A stretch of DNA of 64,000 nt from Filosporella fistucella (taxonomy: Eukaryota; Ascomycota; Leotiomycetes; Helotiales), in NCBI GenBank assembly GCA_030077755.1, contig JAQJZZ010000002.1:2046001-2110000 (forward strand). The letters are read 5' to 3'. Shown one piece after another: positions 1 to 10,596 of the stretch; positions within the stretch are counted from its first letter, which is position 1, and each line of letters begins with the position of its first letter. Below the pieces are notes generated by a model. The model worked only from the letters and a program-made list of their open reading frames with translations, ran no database searches and was not told the origin of the DNA. Both the position numbers and the translations under genes were made by a program.

Positions 1-48
1 TATCGCGTCGTCTATCGCGTCGTCTACCGCGTCATCTCTACCATCAGA
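1..48. repeat. Short 12-bp tandem repeat at the window edge
   Basis: Three consecutive 12-mers of the form TATCGCGTCGTC/TACCGCGTCATC open the window at about 1-36. They could be part of an upstream coding exon or intron of the CGI121-like gene, or a small microsatellite. The window edge prevents a choice. Confidence 0.6.
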
Positions 49-248
49 CGATCACATCACAATCACTTACTCTCCTTTAATGATTCTGCCTCAGTCTCTC
101 ACTTTACACTATCATTTAGCATTTAGCTTTATTACCTCAATCTCTTAATATCTCCTAAACTATCGCTTCCCTCTCTTCTCGCAATTCGCCGCTCCCAAAA
201 TGCCCTAAGTTAAACACTAACAACCCACTAACTAACATACCCCACTAG

Positions 249-590
249 ATCGCAACTTCTTTCCGCACTTTCGGCATCACCCCTCAAACAACCTCCCTCC
301 TAATCCTAAAACTGACTACTCCCTCCTCACCCCTCACCGCAGAGAGCATAGCCTCTCACCTCACAGCTCAGATACAAGGTGAAGCTATGCCGTTTGAGGA
401 TGAGGAATTAGAGGTGTTATGTGATGAGGAGAAAGTTAGGAAGGTTTACAAACTCAATGGCACTGTACCTGGAAAGGGGAGGGGGGAGAGTAACGGAGTA
501 GCCAATGGGGTAGATGGACAGCAAAGTAAGAGAAAGGACTTAGAAGTCTTGGTACTAGGTGCTATGGCTCTAAGAGGTCAAGGTAATTAG
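249..590 (+). CDS. cgi121: EKC/KEOPS complex subunit CGI121-like, 3' terminal exon (partial)
   Basis: This is the last exon of a gene whose 5' part I cannot find in the 248 bases upstream. The frame opens after a probable acceptor (ACTAG at 244-248, with CTAAC branch-like sequences just before it) and runs to TAG at 588-590. It encodes a segment beginning IATSFRTFGITPQTTSLLI, then VRKVYKLN, and ends near LGAMALRG. This order matches the C-terminal half of Cgi121/TPRKB. KEOPS makes the t6A37 modification of tRNA and affects telomeres and transcription; Cgi121 binds the Bud32 kinase subunit. A low-complexity linker rich in G, N and K lies between the KVYKLN and ALRG segments, a common fungal insertion. 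I do not recognise the expected upstream exon in 1-240, so either the intron is long and the exon lies outside the window, or this is a severed 3' end beside the repeat array. Confidence 0.6.
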   Translation: MATSFRTFGITPQTTSLLILKLTTPSSPLTAESIASHLTAQIQGEAMPFEDEELEVLCDEEKVRKVYKLNGTVPGKGRGESNGVANGVDGQQSKRKDLEVLVLGAMALRGQGN

Positions 591-1380
591 AAGACACTAG
601 ATCTCCTCTAAAACACGATCATCTGCCATACCTAAGATTTGGAATTACACCTCTTTACAAGTGAGCTAAGACACGTATCATCTAATCTCGTAGATCTCTT
701 TCTCCTTTTGAGCGTGTAATGCATGGTTTCCATGTGCATGTCTAGGGTGAAGAAGGAGTATACGTTTCAAATTGATAGACTAGAGGGTAGGTCAAACTTT
801 AGCTCATATAATAATTTAGGATTAGTTATATGTTTTGTTCTTTCTAAGAAGCTACATTATATACTAGAGTGGTAGTAAACCTTAACAATAAATTAGCACT
901 AATTAAACTACCTAGCATCTCTTTACGGACCGATTCTGTCCGCTGCTAGCTGTGCTAGGCAATGTACTGGGAATTCGAATGTATAAGACTTTGTTTTATT
1001 ACTGCAGAGGAAGAGGTAACGTTACTAGGGGCTAGGGTATGTTACTAGGTAGGTAGGTATGTTTCAGGATATGCTTTGGATATATATCAATTTATGAGGG
1101 TGAGATAGATGTCTGATTGGTGAGATTGAGGTATGAAATAGGATTGTTAGAAAGGAGAAAGGATATGTGTTTAATCTGCCAGTAGGGTTTCTAGAAGATC
1201 TAAGATATGGATCAAATTATGATCTGAGTGTGTATCTGAATCCGGGTCGGAGAAAGTTGGAATTCCATTCCTTTCTAGAACTATGAATCAGATTATTATA
1301 TCATTATACTTTTGAGGATATTACTTTCACTTTTGGAGGTTTAATAGGATCATCATATTGCACAGAACAAGTTCTCAGTT
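591..1380. other. Gene-free spacer
   Basis: No open frame with recognisable protein content was seen on either strand. The sequence is AT-rich, with stop codons dense in all frames. It separates the CGI121-like exon from the tandem-repeat region. Confidence 0.6.
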
Positions 1381-2240
1381 GGCTGATTGTGTATTAATGA
1401 GAATCAGACATGACTCCTCTCATGTCTTTTGATCAAATATCCATGTCATGATCTCTTTGAGAGGATATATCATACATGTTTGAGTTGAGAGTCCTGGGAG
1501 GGATCATCGTGTCAGTATGGTGATACACAACTCGTGAGATCTGTATGAGATCATTATTATGTTTTGGTTTAGGATCGGGTTGTGTGCAGAATTAGGTTGG
1601 TGGGAATAACTTGTGAGTGAGGTTTGTCTGGTTACTGTGTGTCAGGAGATATAACCTCTTCAGATGTTTTGATATAATCATCATGTCATAATCTGTTCGA
1701 GAGTGCATGTGTTTTTATTTGAAAGGGTATAGTGGGTTTAGCATGTGCATAAAAGATTTTGTTGGGATTCTATCACTTGGCTATCAGGGAAGGGCATACT
1801 CTCCATTTTGCTGATCGGGTCCTCAGGTGATCATTTTGGAGAGTGCTGTGTCTTTTTTGGGAGCGCTTGGTGGGACTAAGATGTGCATAACAGATTTGTT
1901 GGGATACTATCCTCAGTCAGCACTGCAGTGCTGATCGAATTCTCATGTGATCTTCTGTTTGAGAACGTTGTGTTGTGTTTAGGATTGACTGCTGGAATTC
2001 ACATGTGAAAAGTAAATCGTCTTCTCACTGCATAGTAACTGGATGTAAACACAAAGGATTCAGGTGTTTTGGTCAAGTTCTCAGGTGTTGATCCGTTTGA
2101 ATGTTTGAAAGGACATGTGTTTACCTGGAATTGGGTCACGGAAATAGCATGTGAAAACAAAGTTCGTTTGGAATGCGTGTAGTAATTGGATATGACCCTT
2201 TCAGATGTTTTGATCCAATTCAGGTGATGGTAATCAGATG
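1380..2240. repeat. Degenerate tandem repeat, family A (period about 130-150 bp)
   Basis: A block resembling CATGTGCATAAAAGATTTTG recurs near 1606 (weak), 1738, 1877, 1997 and 2145. Each copy is followed by a TTGG(G/A)AT or GTAACTGGAT-like stretch and then by TCAGGTGTTTTGATC or a relative of it (near 1400, 1660, 1800, 1940, 2060 and 2200). Spacing is 120-150 bp. Copies are too diverged to align by eye over their whole length, so unit borders are approximate. No coding content is visible. Confidence 0.6.
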
Positions 2241-2599
2241 TTGATGATACTTAGAGGTTAGTCTTGCAATGATAGTTTAGACGGCTAGAGTAAATTCATT
2301 AATCCATATGTTACATACGGACTGATTTATTAAAGTTTTGACTAGCTATATTTCAATTTGGCTGAGAAGATTACCTGATTCAGAAATGAACTAACAGAAT
2401 GGACAAAACTCTATTTGGGTGATGTAAATTAGTTGAATATAAGGTTTATATGTTTCAATCCTTTAAAGTAAAGTATTGGGATGAATAGAATGGACTGCAG
2501 TATGATAAGTAAAGTGAACAGGAATTTGTCTGATTAGACTACAGGGGCTGGATTGGGATTGCAAATGAGAATGAATCTTTTCAGGTTCATCAATTACTT
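2241..2599. other. Gene-free spacer between the two repeat families
   Basis: I see no gene, RNA or clear repeat unit here. It may hold older copies of either flanking repeat family, too decayed to recognise by eye. Confidence 0.4.
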
Positions 2600-5560
2600 T
2601 TTGTGTTATGATATGCTGAGAAACTTACGATTATCATTTCAAGAACAGTTTCATTGCAATAGAAAGTGAAGTTTTCAGATTACGTGCCGATAGAATTGGC
2701 TATCAGACTTAAGCGACTCATCTGGCAAAGCTAGACTTGAAAACTAGTATAGTAGAGCGGATAGATATCTGTCCAGGCTGCCGTATACCTATATGATTTT
2801 ACTCTTAGGTATTTCATTTTGTGGAGCTTGTTTTATCGGTTAGTAAGTTGCTGTGTTGGAGTAGGTCTAAGCCTCGATTTTCTGGTTTGCAACAAACAAT
2901 ATAGGCTATATTGAACTAAAAGAGTGAATAACAAGGTTTGAAAGGTCATTTAGTTGGCCACGAGGCTCATGTGTAAAATATAGAAAAGTTGAAATCTATG
3001 AGCTAAAATGCTAGGTTAGATAAATTCGGAAGTGCTATACATCTGTCAGTTGTGAACCAAACCCTTTCAGAATATTGATTTGATTTGAATTTCAGGTGGC
3101 AATTAATGAAGAAGGTGATCTAACGTCTTCAAATTAGCTTAAGCTGAGCAGAGTAAATAGAGAGGATCGGGAGTGGGGAACAGGTAGCCGGGAAAGGTGC
3201 CCGAAATCCGTTTCGTCATCATACGAGCTAAGGTATTTGATTGGAAGAATTGTTCTTATTGGGTTTGAGGAGTGCACGGCGAGGTACTGGATATCACTTC
3301 ATTGGCCACGAGGCTCAAGTGTCCCATCTGGAAAAGTTTGAATCTTAAAGCTAAATAGCTAGGACAAGTGAAAACGGAAGTGCTATACACCTGTCAGTCA
3401 CGGGCCGAACCCCCTCAGAATGGTTGATACACTACCATGTGATAATGTAACCAAAAGGTGGGGGGTTTCATGCCTGCAACCTACTCTTGGTTGAGGAGAG
3501 TAAATAGATGGCAGCCGGGGAAAGATTGCCGGTTGAGTTGCCGGATATCCGAATAAGAATGAGGCTGAGGTGACTGATTGGAAACGCTGCTCTCAATGAG
3601 TTAGTAAAGTGGACGGCAAGGTGCTTTGCATCTCTTGGCTATGAATCTCACATGTGCTGTATTGCAAACTCAATATCTTAGAACTAAGCCGTGCAAGTGG
3701 ACGGAAGCGGAAGTGCTACATATCTGTCAGTTGCGGACCGGGCCCTTTCAGATCATGCATTTGATTAATATATCAGGTCATAGCTTAAGTCAGAGCTTTG
3801 ACAAGAGGCGAAGGGCATGCTCCCTAGTCGAGGGGGTAAGTGAAGGGGAGTCGGGAAAGGAGCCGAGCGAGTGCCTGGATATCTGTGTGTTCATGAGGCT
3901 GAGGCGCTTGACCGATGGGACTGCTTTTCTTAGACTAGTGGACAGAAAAGTCAAATGCTAAATGCATATTGGTTTGGTTCTCACGTGTGTTATTCTCTGA
4001 ACTCAATATTCTGGAGCTAAGTGGTTTAGTTTAGTTTTGGATAGTGGAAAACGGAAGTGCTATACATCTGTCAACAACGGACCGAACCCTCTCAAATCAT
4101 TTGATTTACTTCTCATATGAGAGAGAAACTAGAATTCATTCCTGTAATACAGAATTTATTACTTCATAAAGCTAGCGCAGGAAGAAACTGGAGATACCTT
4201 GGTACATTGCCGTGTATCAGTTGTGATTATGATGCTCGCCGCCATTGCTATAAGACTTACCTCGCGTAGGTTGGTTCGGGAGAGTGGATAGATATCGCAG
4301 AGCGAAGATAGTGGTCAACTCAGTGCCATGTGTCAATTGCGTCTTTTGTTTGGCCATATTAGCTTTATTGAATTGGTACAAAGAGTGGATGGATATCGAG
4401 GTATCTGACTTGTATCCGCCTCGTATTTGCTCCTATCAGATCAATCACCTCAGCACAACTCGATCAAGAAGTCGAGGGGTCTTGTCTTGTTTCTGTAGGA
4501 CTAGTGTATTTAACAAGCTGAGTGAACGGCGAGGTGTTACTCGATGGTTTGAACGCGGTATAACTCCTTCGGGTCGTTTAACTAGCTTTGTATGTCAATC
4601 TTCGCTTCAAGGCACAGACGTCGTTAAAGGCCAATGCTATAGAGCTAAGGAGGCACGGTGACTGGAAAGCATTCATGGCGCTGAACTTACTGCTTCGCTG
4701 GGCCAGTTGCCGGACATCCGACGGCTATGAGGCTCAGATGTTTCACTCTTGCCATCTACTTTAGCAGAACACACAACAGAGCACTGTGCATCAGTTGACC
4801 ACGAGCATCTTGTGGCGGCTTTTGGGACTGAACCTGTTGAATTCAGGTAGGTACAACAGATAGCGAGGTTTAAGGTTTCTGGTTCTGGGCATTCAGTTTC
4901 TCAGATCTATCGATCGACTTGTTGATTTCTCTGGTGTTTGTTTGCTCAGAGGTTCACGGACTTCATTGCTACGAGACTAGGAACTTTGGATTGATAGCCG
5001 ATAGGAGAATATAAGATGGCAGATCAGATTCATGTGTCATGGGCTTTGCAAAAGGCTTGTGTATTTCATCTAGCGGTTCAACTAAGCAAATAAGACGGCG
5101 AGGTGCTCCACACCAGCTGGTTATGTGATTAGTGGATTTCATCTCCCTATGACTACTTCCAAGAAGTTAGGTAGATATAGTGACCGGATAGCAACCGCTG
5201 TATATCAGCTGTCTACGGCCCGAATCCTTTCAGATTTATCCGATCTACTTTTCAAGTGATGATTTGTTGAAAAGCTTGTTGTTTCACATCTACAAATTCA
5301 AATAGCGGAGCTAGCAGAATGGATCGAAAGGTACTGTACCTCAGTTAGCTGTGAGCCTCATATGTTTCAGTTCTGCAAAGCTAGAGGTGTTGGACTAGTT
5401 GAGTAAAAGCAGGTCACTGCATATCAGGTGGCGATGAGGTTCAACTGCCGAAAGAAGGCGGTGCATCTTGGCTGAGCAAAGTCTATTTGATCTCTGCTTT
5501 AGTGTATCTGTGTCAGGCGATCGAAGCTATCTCACTATCTTATACCTGAATCTCTAAGGC
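2600..5560. repeat. Degenerate tandem repeat, family B (period about 340 bp)
   Basis: The landmark GGAAGTGCTATACATCTGTC occurs at 3028, 3376, 3709 and 4053 with small changes, giving spacings of 348, 333 and 344 bp. About 75 bp before each lies a second landmark of the type TTGGCCACGAGGCTCA (2956, 3303, and diverged at 3637 and 3972). After each comes GGACCGAACCCTTTCAGA or a variant. Weaker copies are visible near 2710, 4730, 5190 and 5347. Small open frames such as 3626-3961 are by-products of the repeat and look like no protein family. The family looks like a local minisatellite/satellite that has since mutated. Confidence 0.75.
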
Positions 5561-5764
5561 ACATGATTTTGGTGTGTTGGCAGAACAGAGCGGAAAAACT
5601 ACCAGTGCGCTCACTCAAATCGCTTTCCTTGATCCTGTTAACCTTTGGAATAGGACAGAACTGCTTAGAGTCATGTGCTCAGAATTCGCGTTGCATGGCA
5701 AATGTCTGTTGAAAACGGTAGGCAAAATGCTGTGCGTTGTGCATTGGTATCATACCTGGATCGA

Positions 5765-6911
5765 TTACCATTCCGTCTCATTCACGTCCCATGGTAAGTC
5801 TCTATCGTCGATAGACGCACAGAAAAACCTATCCAAATAATCTTTGTCCCCTATGTCTATGTTCTTGCCAGAGAACTTGAGATTGCAACGAAGAATATTG
5901 TCCAGATCATTCAGAAATGGGTCGTACTGGTTAAAAATCCCACGACCGACAACTTTCCTGAAATACTCGGCATGAACTGATGCGTTGTCTGGTTGAACCA
6001 ACATTTCACAGACTTCGGCAAAACATCTATGAAGCTCTTCTCCTTGCTCTCTTGGGCCTGTCAGTATCACTACCGAGAGCATATGATCAATCATAGCGAC
6101 CTGTATACAAGTTTTTCCATGGGTAAGAGCCGCAATATGTTTTAGGCATTGGTCCTCAACAGCTTCGTATTCCGGATTAGCTAGCGACGAGCACAACCAA
6201 ATTAAGCACTCCTTGAATAGATGCTTATGTCGAAGTTTAGCTGCCAAAACATAAAGTTCTTTCGCATATTTTCCTATGTCCAATTCTGCTTTGGATGACA
6301 GAATCGAGTTGGCAATGGTGTTTGAAACTCTTGGAAGGGAACGATAGAAATCAGCAAGCTCGATCAAGCTGATTATCTCTTCTGTGTTCTCGAATGAATA
6401 GGGCTTATTGTACGAAGCACACAATAAATTCAAAAAACTGCTTATTTATCTTTGTGGCTTTCCGCGGTACTCTTTCTCGTTGTATGGCTCATTCTATTCC
6501 ACACTATCAATATTCATATTCAACAAATCAAGTGATGCGAACCTTTGTGCTTCGAGATACCAGATACCAATCTTGTCCATCTTCATCAACTTTGGTGACC
6601 CAATCATATCGAAACGATGTATTCCTGTTTTGAACTTTGTTTTGATCACCATTCGAACCATCACCCGCATTGGTACTGTACGTGACACTCGGTATCGATA
6701 GCATAAATAAAGGTCGGGTTTTGTCGGGGGAATCAAGGAAGGCGCGAAAGAAGCCAGAATGGAGTTTCAATATCATGGAGTGAACATAAAACTCCTGACC
6801 AAAAACAGTCAAACAGACATCAAGATCGTGACCTGCAGCTTTGAATATGAATGGAAAGCGAGGTCCCTCTGGGGAAACTGTTCTCAGTTTCTTCCATGGA
6901 CGGGACGCCAT
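5765..6911 (-). CDS. BTB/POZ domain protein
   Basis: Two exons. The ATG at 6911 gives MASRPWKKLR, and the BTB core follows at about residues 27-60 (DLDVCLTVFGQEFYVHSMIL, then KLHSGFFRAFLDSPDK), the usual fungal form with the 'FxVHxxxL...FFRA' signature. The second exon (6437 to TAA at 5765) continues with NLLCASYNKPYSFENTEE, the normal end of the fungal BTB fold, and an alpha-helical C-terminus. The most phase-consistent intron is 6438-6567 (130 nt), giving 338 aa, but the GTATCT donor at its start is weak and other donors are possible. Fungal BTB proteins of this class are of unknown role; BTB domains mediate dimerisation or cullin-3 binding. The gene stands alone beside the repeat array. 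Confidence 0.75.
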
Positions 6912-6989
6912 GGCGATGGAGATGGTGAGGGAATGAGGTTCTTGTTTCTGCAGTTTGCGCACCGAGTTGTTGAGTATCGGATGTTGTAA

Positions 6990-8001
6990 AGGACAGAAGA
7001 GTTGTGGTATCGCTTTGGTGCGGAAAAATTAACGAATTAATTTATTCGAGTCAGTTATGAAGTCGAAGTCGTCAACTGTTCTGAAATTGAATGGAGAATG
7101 GAGGATTGGGGTTGGCGTTCACAGTTACTTCGCCATGCCCTTACTCTACTTGCTCGCAGAAGTCGACGTAATCTCAAACGACTAAAGATTTTGATAATCT
7201 ATGAGAATTTTGTTGGCTACCTCTCCAGGAAAGTGGTTTGTAACGTTTTGTAATATTCGAAATAGCTCACGAAATCAAGTTTGGTAGTCCCAAATCAACC
7301 AATCAAAGGCTAGGCTCATCCGCTCCAGATGTTGCAAGCAGTCGACATCAGTCGAGTTATATAAGATAGTGAGTATTTCATATTGTGGTAGCTTGGATTT
7401 CTCGCCTTGGTTGCATCGCCCTTCCATCAATTCACTTTCCCAACAAGTTTCTTGATCGCCAAGATATGATACTATTGTTCCAAGATTGGTTCTCGCCTTG
7501 ATATTTCTATTTCTTGGGGTTTCTAGGCATAGAAAGAACGCATACCTTTATCATCAAACGTGGCGTCGTAGATTTAGAGGTCAGTTTTAAGGTGAATGTC
7601 AGTAAGGTGTTTATTTTTCAAGTCGATATACCGTATGACAAACTTCTATTTTGCTATCCAGTAGGAAATTTAGTTATGTCCCATTAAGTCTTGAGATTAA
7701 TCATGATGTATTTAATATCTGCTGGGCTTACTTCTCTTGTGGAAATTCCAGCATAAAGACCAGCAGTTCGCTGACTCCCTCAGCCTTGCGATATGCCAAC
7801 TTTTCAATTGACTATGTTAGGGCCACATGCTGGTCACACTGCAGCTGCGCAGTGAACGAGGGTAGCTGAGTGACTTGCGCCACCCTTCAACCTCACGTCT
7901 AGTCTTTTCAATACATCCTCATTTCACTCCATATCTCATTGGGCTTCATACTGTTTCTTCCTTGTGTGTCTGAGAAAGGAAAACTAGACACCGACTTCAC
8001 G
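6990..8001. other. Intergenic region
   Basis: About 1 kb between the divergent BTB gene and the gene starting at 8002. Both promoters should lie here. A TATATAAG stretch sits near 7358. No further gene seen. Confidence 0.5.
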
Positions 8002-10198
8002 ATGTCATTTAGCTGGTCAGCAGGCGACATCGCTTTTGCCTTGCAACTCCTCATCAAGGCTGGCAAGGCGGTAAAGGACTCATCTGGAGCGTCGTGGGAA
8101 TTCTCGGGGATGTCCAAGTTTTTTAATTCTTTTGACAAATTTGAAGAATACCCTTCACTTACTGCAGAGGTTTGATGTCCTCGCATTCGCTCCTGAGATC
8201 AAAGTCCAAATTACGGAAGAATGCATACATATGAGGCATCATGTAGATGAGTTTTTGAAAGCTGTGGAGAAGTCTGAGCCAGCTTTGAAATACACAAGCA
8301 GGAAAACCAAAATTCTCGCAGCACCAAGAAAGATACAATGGGTTTTTGACATTCCCAGTAAAGTCGAGAAGCCTCAAAATCAGATTGATGGTCCCATGCT
8401 AGCTATAAATGCTCTCATAAGCTTTCAGGCGCTGTTAGTATATCCCAATGATGAGCATGCTTTGAGTTTGACTGCGGTATACTGATAATTGTCTTTGTAG
8501 GGAAGTTATATCCCATATGAAACTGCCATGGCAGAAAGTCTCAAAGATCAGCTGGAAAAATCGATACAGCTTAATATTACCCCCAACTTCAAAGCCCTCG
8601 TGGGCATTTTGGGCGACCACAAGCACGAAGTAACGAAATTGTGTGAAGCTTTCACCAGACACTCGACTCGAACAGCTTCCCATAAGGACAATAGTGCCTC
8701 AATGACTTTGAATACTCTTGCTACAGCTCGTGATGACTGGCTTCCCAAGCCATATCACGCCTTAGGAGAGGTTAACGAGAAACTCGATGGTATCAGAGGT
8801 TTAGGGGAGCGTCATGAAAGTAGTCAACGTGAACTTTCAAAGATGATACCAGATTTTCAAAACGAGATGAGAAAATTCTCCGCTACCTGGCAATGTGTAC
8901 CTGCCCTGGCTTCTAAGCTAGAAGAGCTGTGTTCACAAAGGGACGACGAGGATGATCTTAAACTTGATTTCCGGCGATTTTCATCACAACTGACAAAGTT
9001 GTAAGTAGGGAACCATGGGTTTGGATACTGCCAATCGCTGATATAGAGTAGAGTGCAATTACTCATCATGAAAATACAAAAGACTGTACAGCAGTGGATG
9101 TAAGTGTCTCTTTGAAATATGCTATGAATATGGCTAATCCTGTTCTGGACTCCTTTTGCTACCATATTTCGCTATTATATACCAACAAATCGTGATAGCA
9201 GTCCAACGGGTACCACTTCTCATGATAGGAGACGGATTCACTTTCGAGGATGCTCTAGGACGAACGCGAACTTTATCATGCCAGGACTTTCAGAGCTGGA
9301 AGGCAAGTCACCAAATTTGGTTGTAGCATGTATTGCTGACACAAATTCTACTCAGACATTTCGGGAATTTTTGGAAAAATCTTTTATCGGCATTCCTGGG
9401 ATCAGCCATGTACTCGCGGGCGATTTCGAGATTGCGAATGCATTCAATGGTGCTGTCATAAACCAAGATATCTGGAGAGCTATTATCCAACCCCAAATAA
9501 AGCTTAAAATGGCTATGATAGTGCGGACCCATCTTCAACAGCGTGATCGCTGTCCTACAGATGACTGCGCTGGTTCATTCTTACCGACAAATAATCAGCC
9601 TTATGCCCGTTGGTAAGTCTCCTGTGTATGAGGATCCAGTCATAGTTTCTCTAGATCTAACCCAGGAAACAGTATGAAGTGCAAGAAAGAGATGACAGAG
9701 GCGTCAACTAACTATCGATATGGACCTTCATCATCGCTATCTAAGATTCAACCGTACTCAATGGCTCATCAGCCAATGGCAGATCCGAATCGAAATACAA
9801 CCGCCGAATTGTCTAGAATCGATAGAATGCACTTCAAACGGATTGCATGGAACCGAATCAACAGCCTATCAGACTTGTGGGTACAGCATCAAAGACGTGC
9901 TGCAAGACGGATGTTTATCTTCTTCTGTATCTTCTGCCCTAACAATCAGGTTTTCATGACTGAAGGGGAGCTCTGGGAACACGCTCTCTTTTCTAATCCT
10001 GGGGAACTCCCTTTCAACAACACAGAGGATCTTGTTAGTTTTCGGCAAACTTTCATTCAGCAATGCGCGCATAAAAATCAGCCACGAAAGCCATTTTTAA
10101 ACCCGACTCTCCACATTAGATACCGGTATGAAGTCAGCAGTAGCACACTTGGGCCTATTCCTTTTTGTGTTTCATCTCAATATATGAGGATATTGTAA
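8002..10198 (+). pseudogene. Ubiquitin-like-fold/zinc-ribbon protein of filamentous fungi, probably disrupted
   Basis: The start MSFSWSAGDI is the standard beginning of a large mould family whose proteins carry an N-terminal helical region, a coiled middle, and a C-terminal domain 'GDGFTFEDALGRTRTL...' with a ubiquitin-like fold. The middle exons (8501-about 9001) give a charged coiled-coil. The C-terminal part reads in frame as FTFEDALGRTRTLSCQDF, then a GC-AG intron (9303-9354), then TFREFLEKSFIG and IWRAIIQPQIKLKM. A CPTDDC...CMKCKK zinc ribbon is restored by the 9613-9672 intron. Two problems point to damage. The conserved frame LTNLKNTLHLLQRFDVLA starts one base out of register with the first exon at the TTTT run 8130-8133, and I find no phase-correct join between 9099 and 9199. 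The open frame ends at 10198, though the true end is uncertain. Relatives are often linked to STAND/NLR-type proteins; function unknown. Confidence 0.6.
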
Positions 10199-10596
10199 AA
10201 GGGCTCTGAAATCAGTGTTTATTGTACTAGTCAGGTGAGGCACATGTTCGGTTATTTTCTTGTGTTCTGCTATATTACTCTAGGGCTCGACCTTTTATAT
10301 ATAGCACTTAGATAATTATACCATAACTACTAAGACCACCAGACGCTTACCCTCCTTTTATTATTATATTTATTTTGTGGGTTCTATTTACAATACATGT
10401 TTTCCTATAGGAGCTAGAGCACTGAAATGATCATGTTGTTCATAAATCCTTAACAGGCTCTTCAGAACATCACATATTCCCAATTCTTGTTCAAAATACA
10501 GAAGCACTGCACTGTTTCACGACCTCTCCTTGAAACCCGAACTCATCTTTCTTGTGCATACTGATACCATGATATCATACATTTCTCCTGGAACCC
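10199..10596. other. Intergenic, AT-rich
   Basis: Shared 3' region between convergent genes, with long A/T runs around 10305-10375. Likely holds both polyadenylation regions. No gene seen. Confidence 0.5.

Noticed and set aside
1..600. Telomere (TTAGGG) repeats next to the satellite-like array
   Set aside because: No such run is present, so a chromosome end cannot be claimed.
3626..3961. 111-codon open frame
   Set aside because: It lies inside the 340-bp repeat and its frame is not kept between repeat units.
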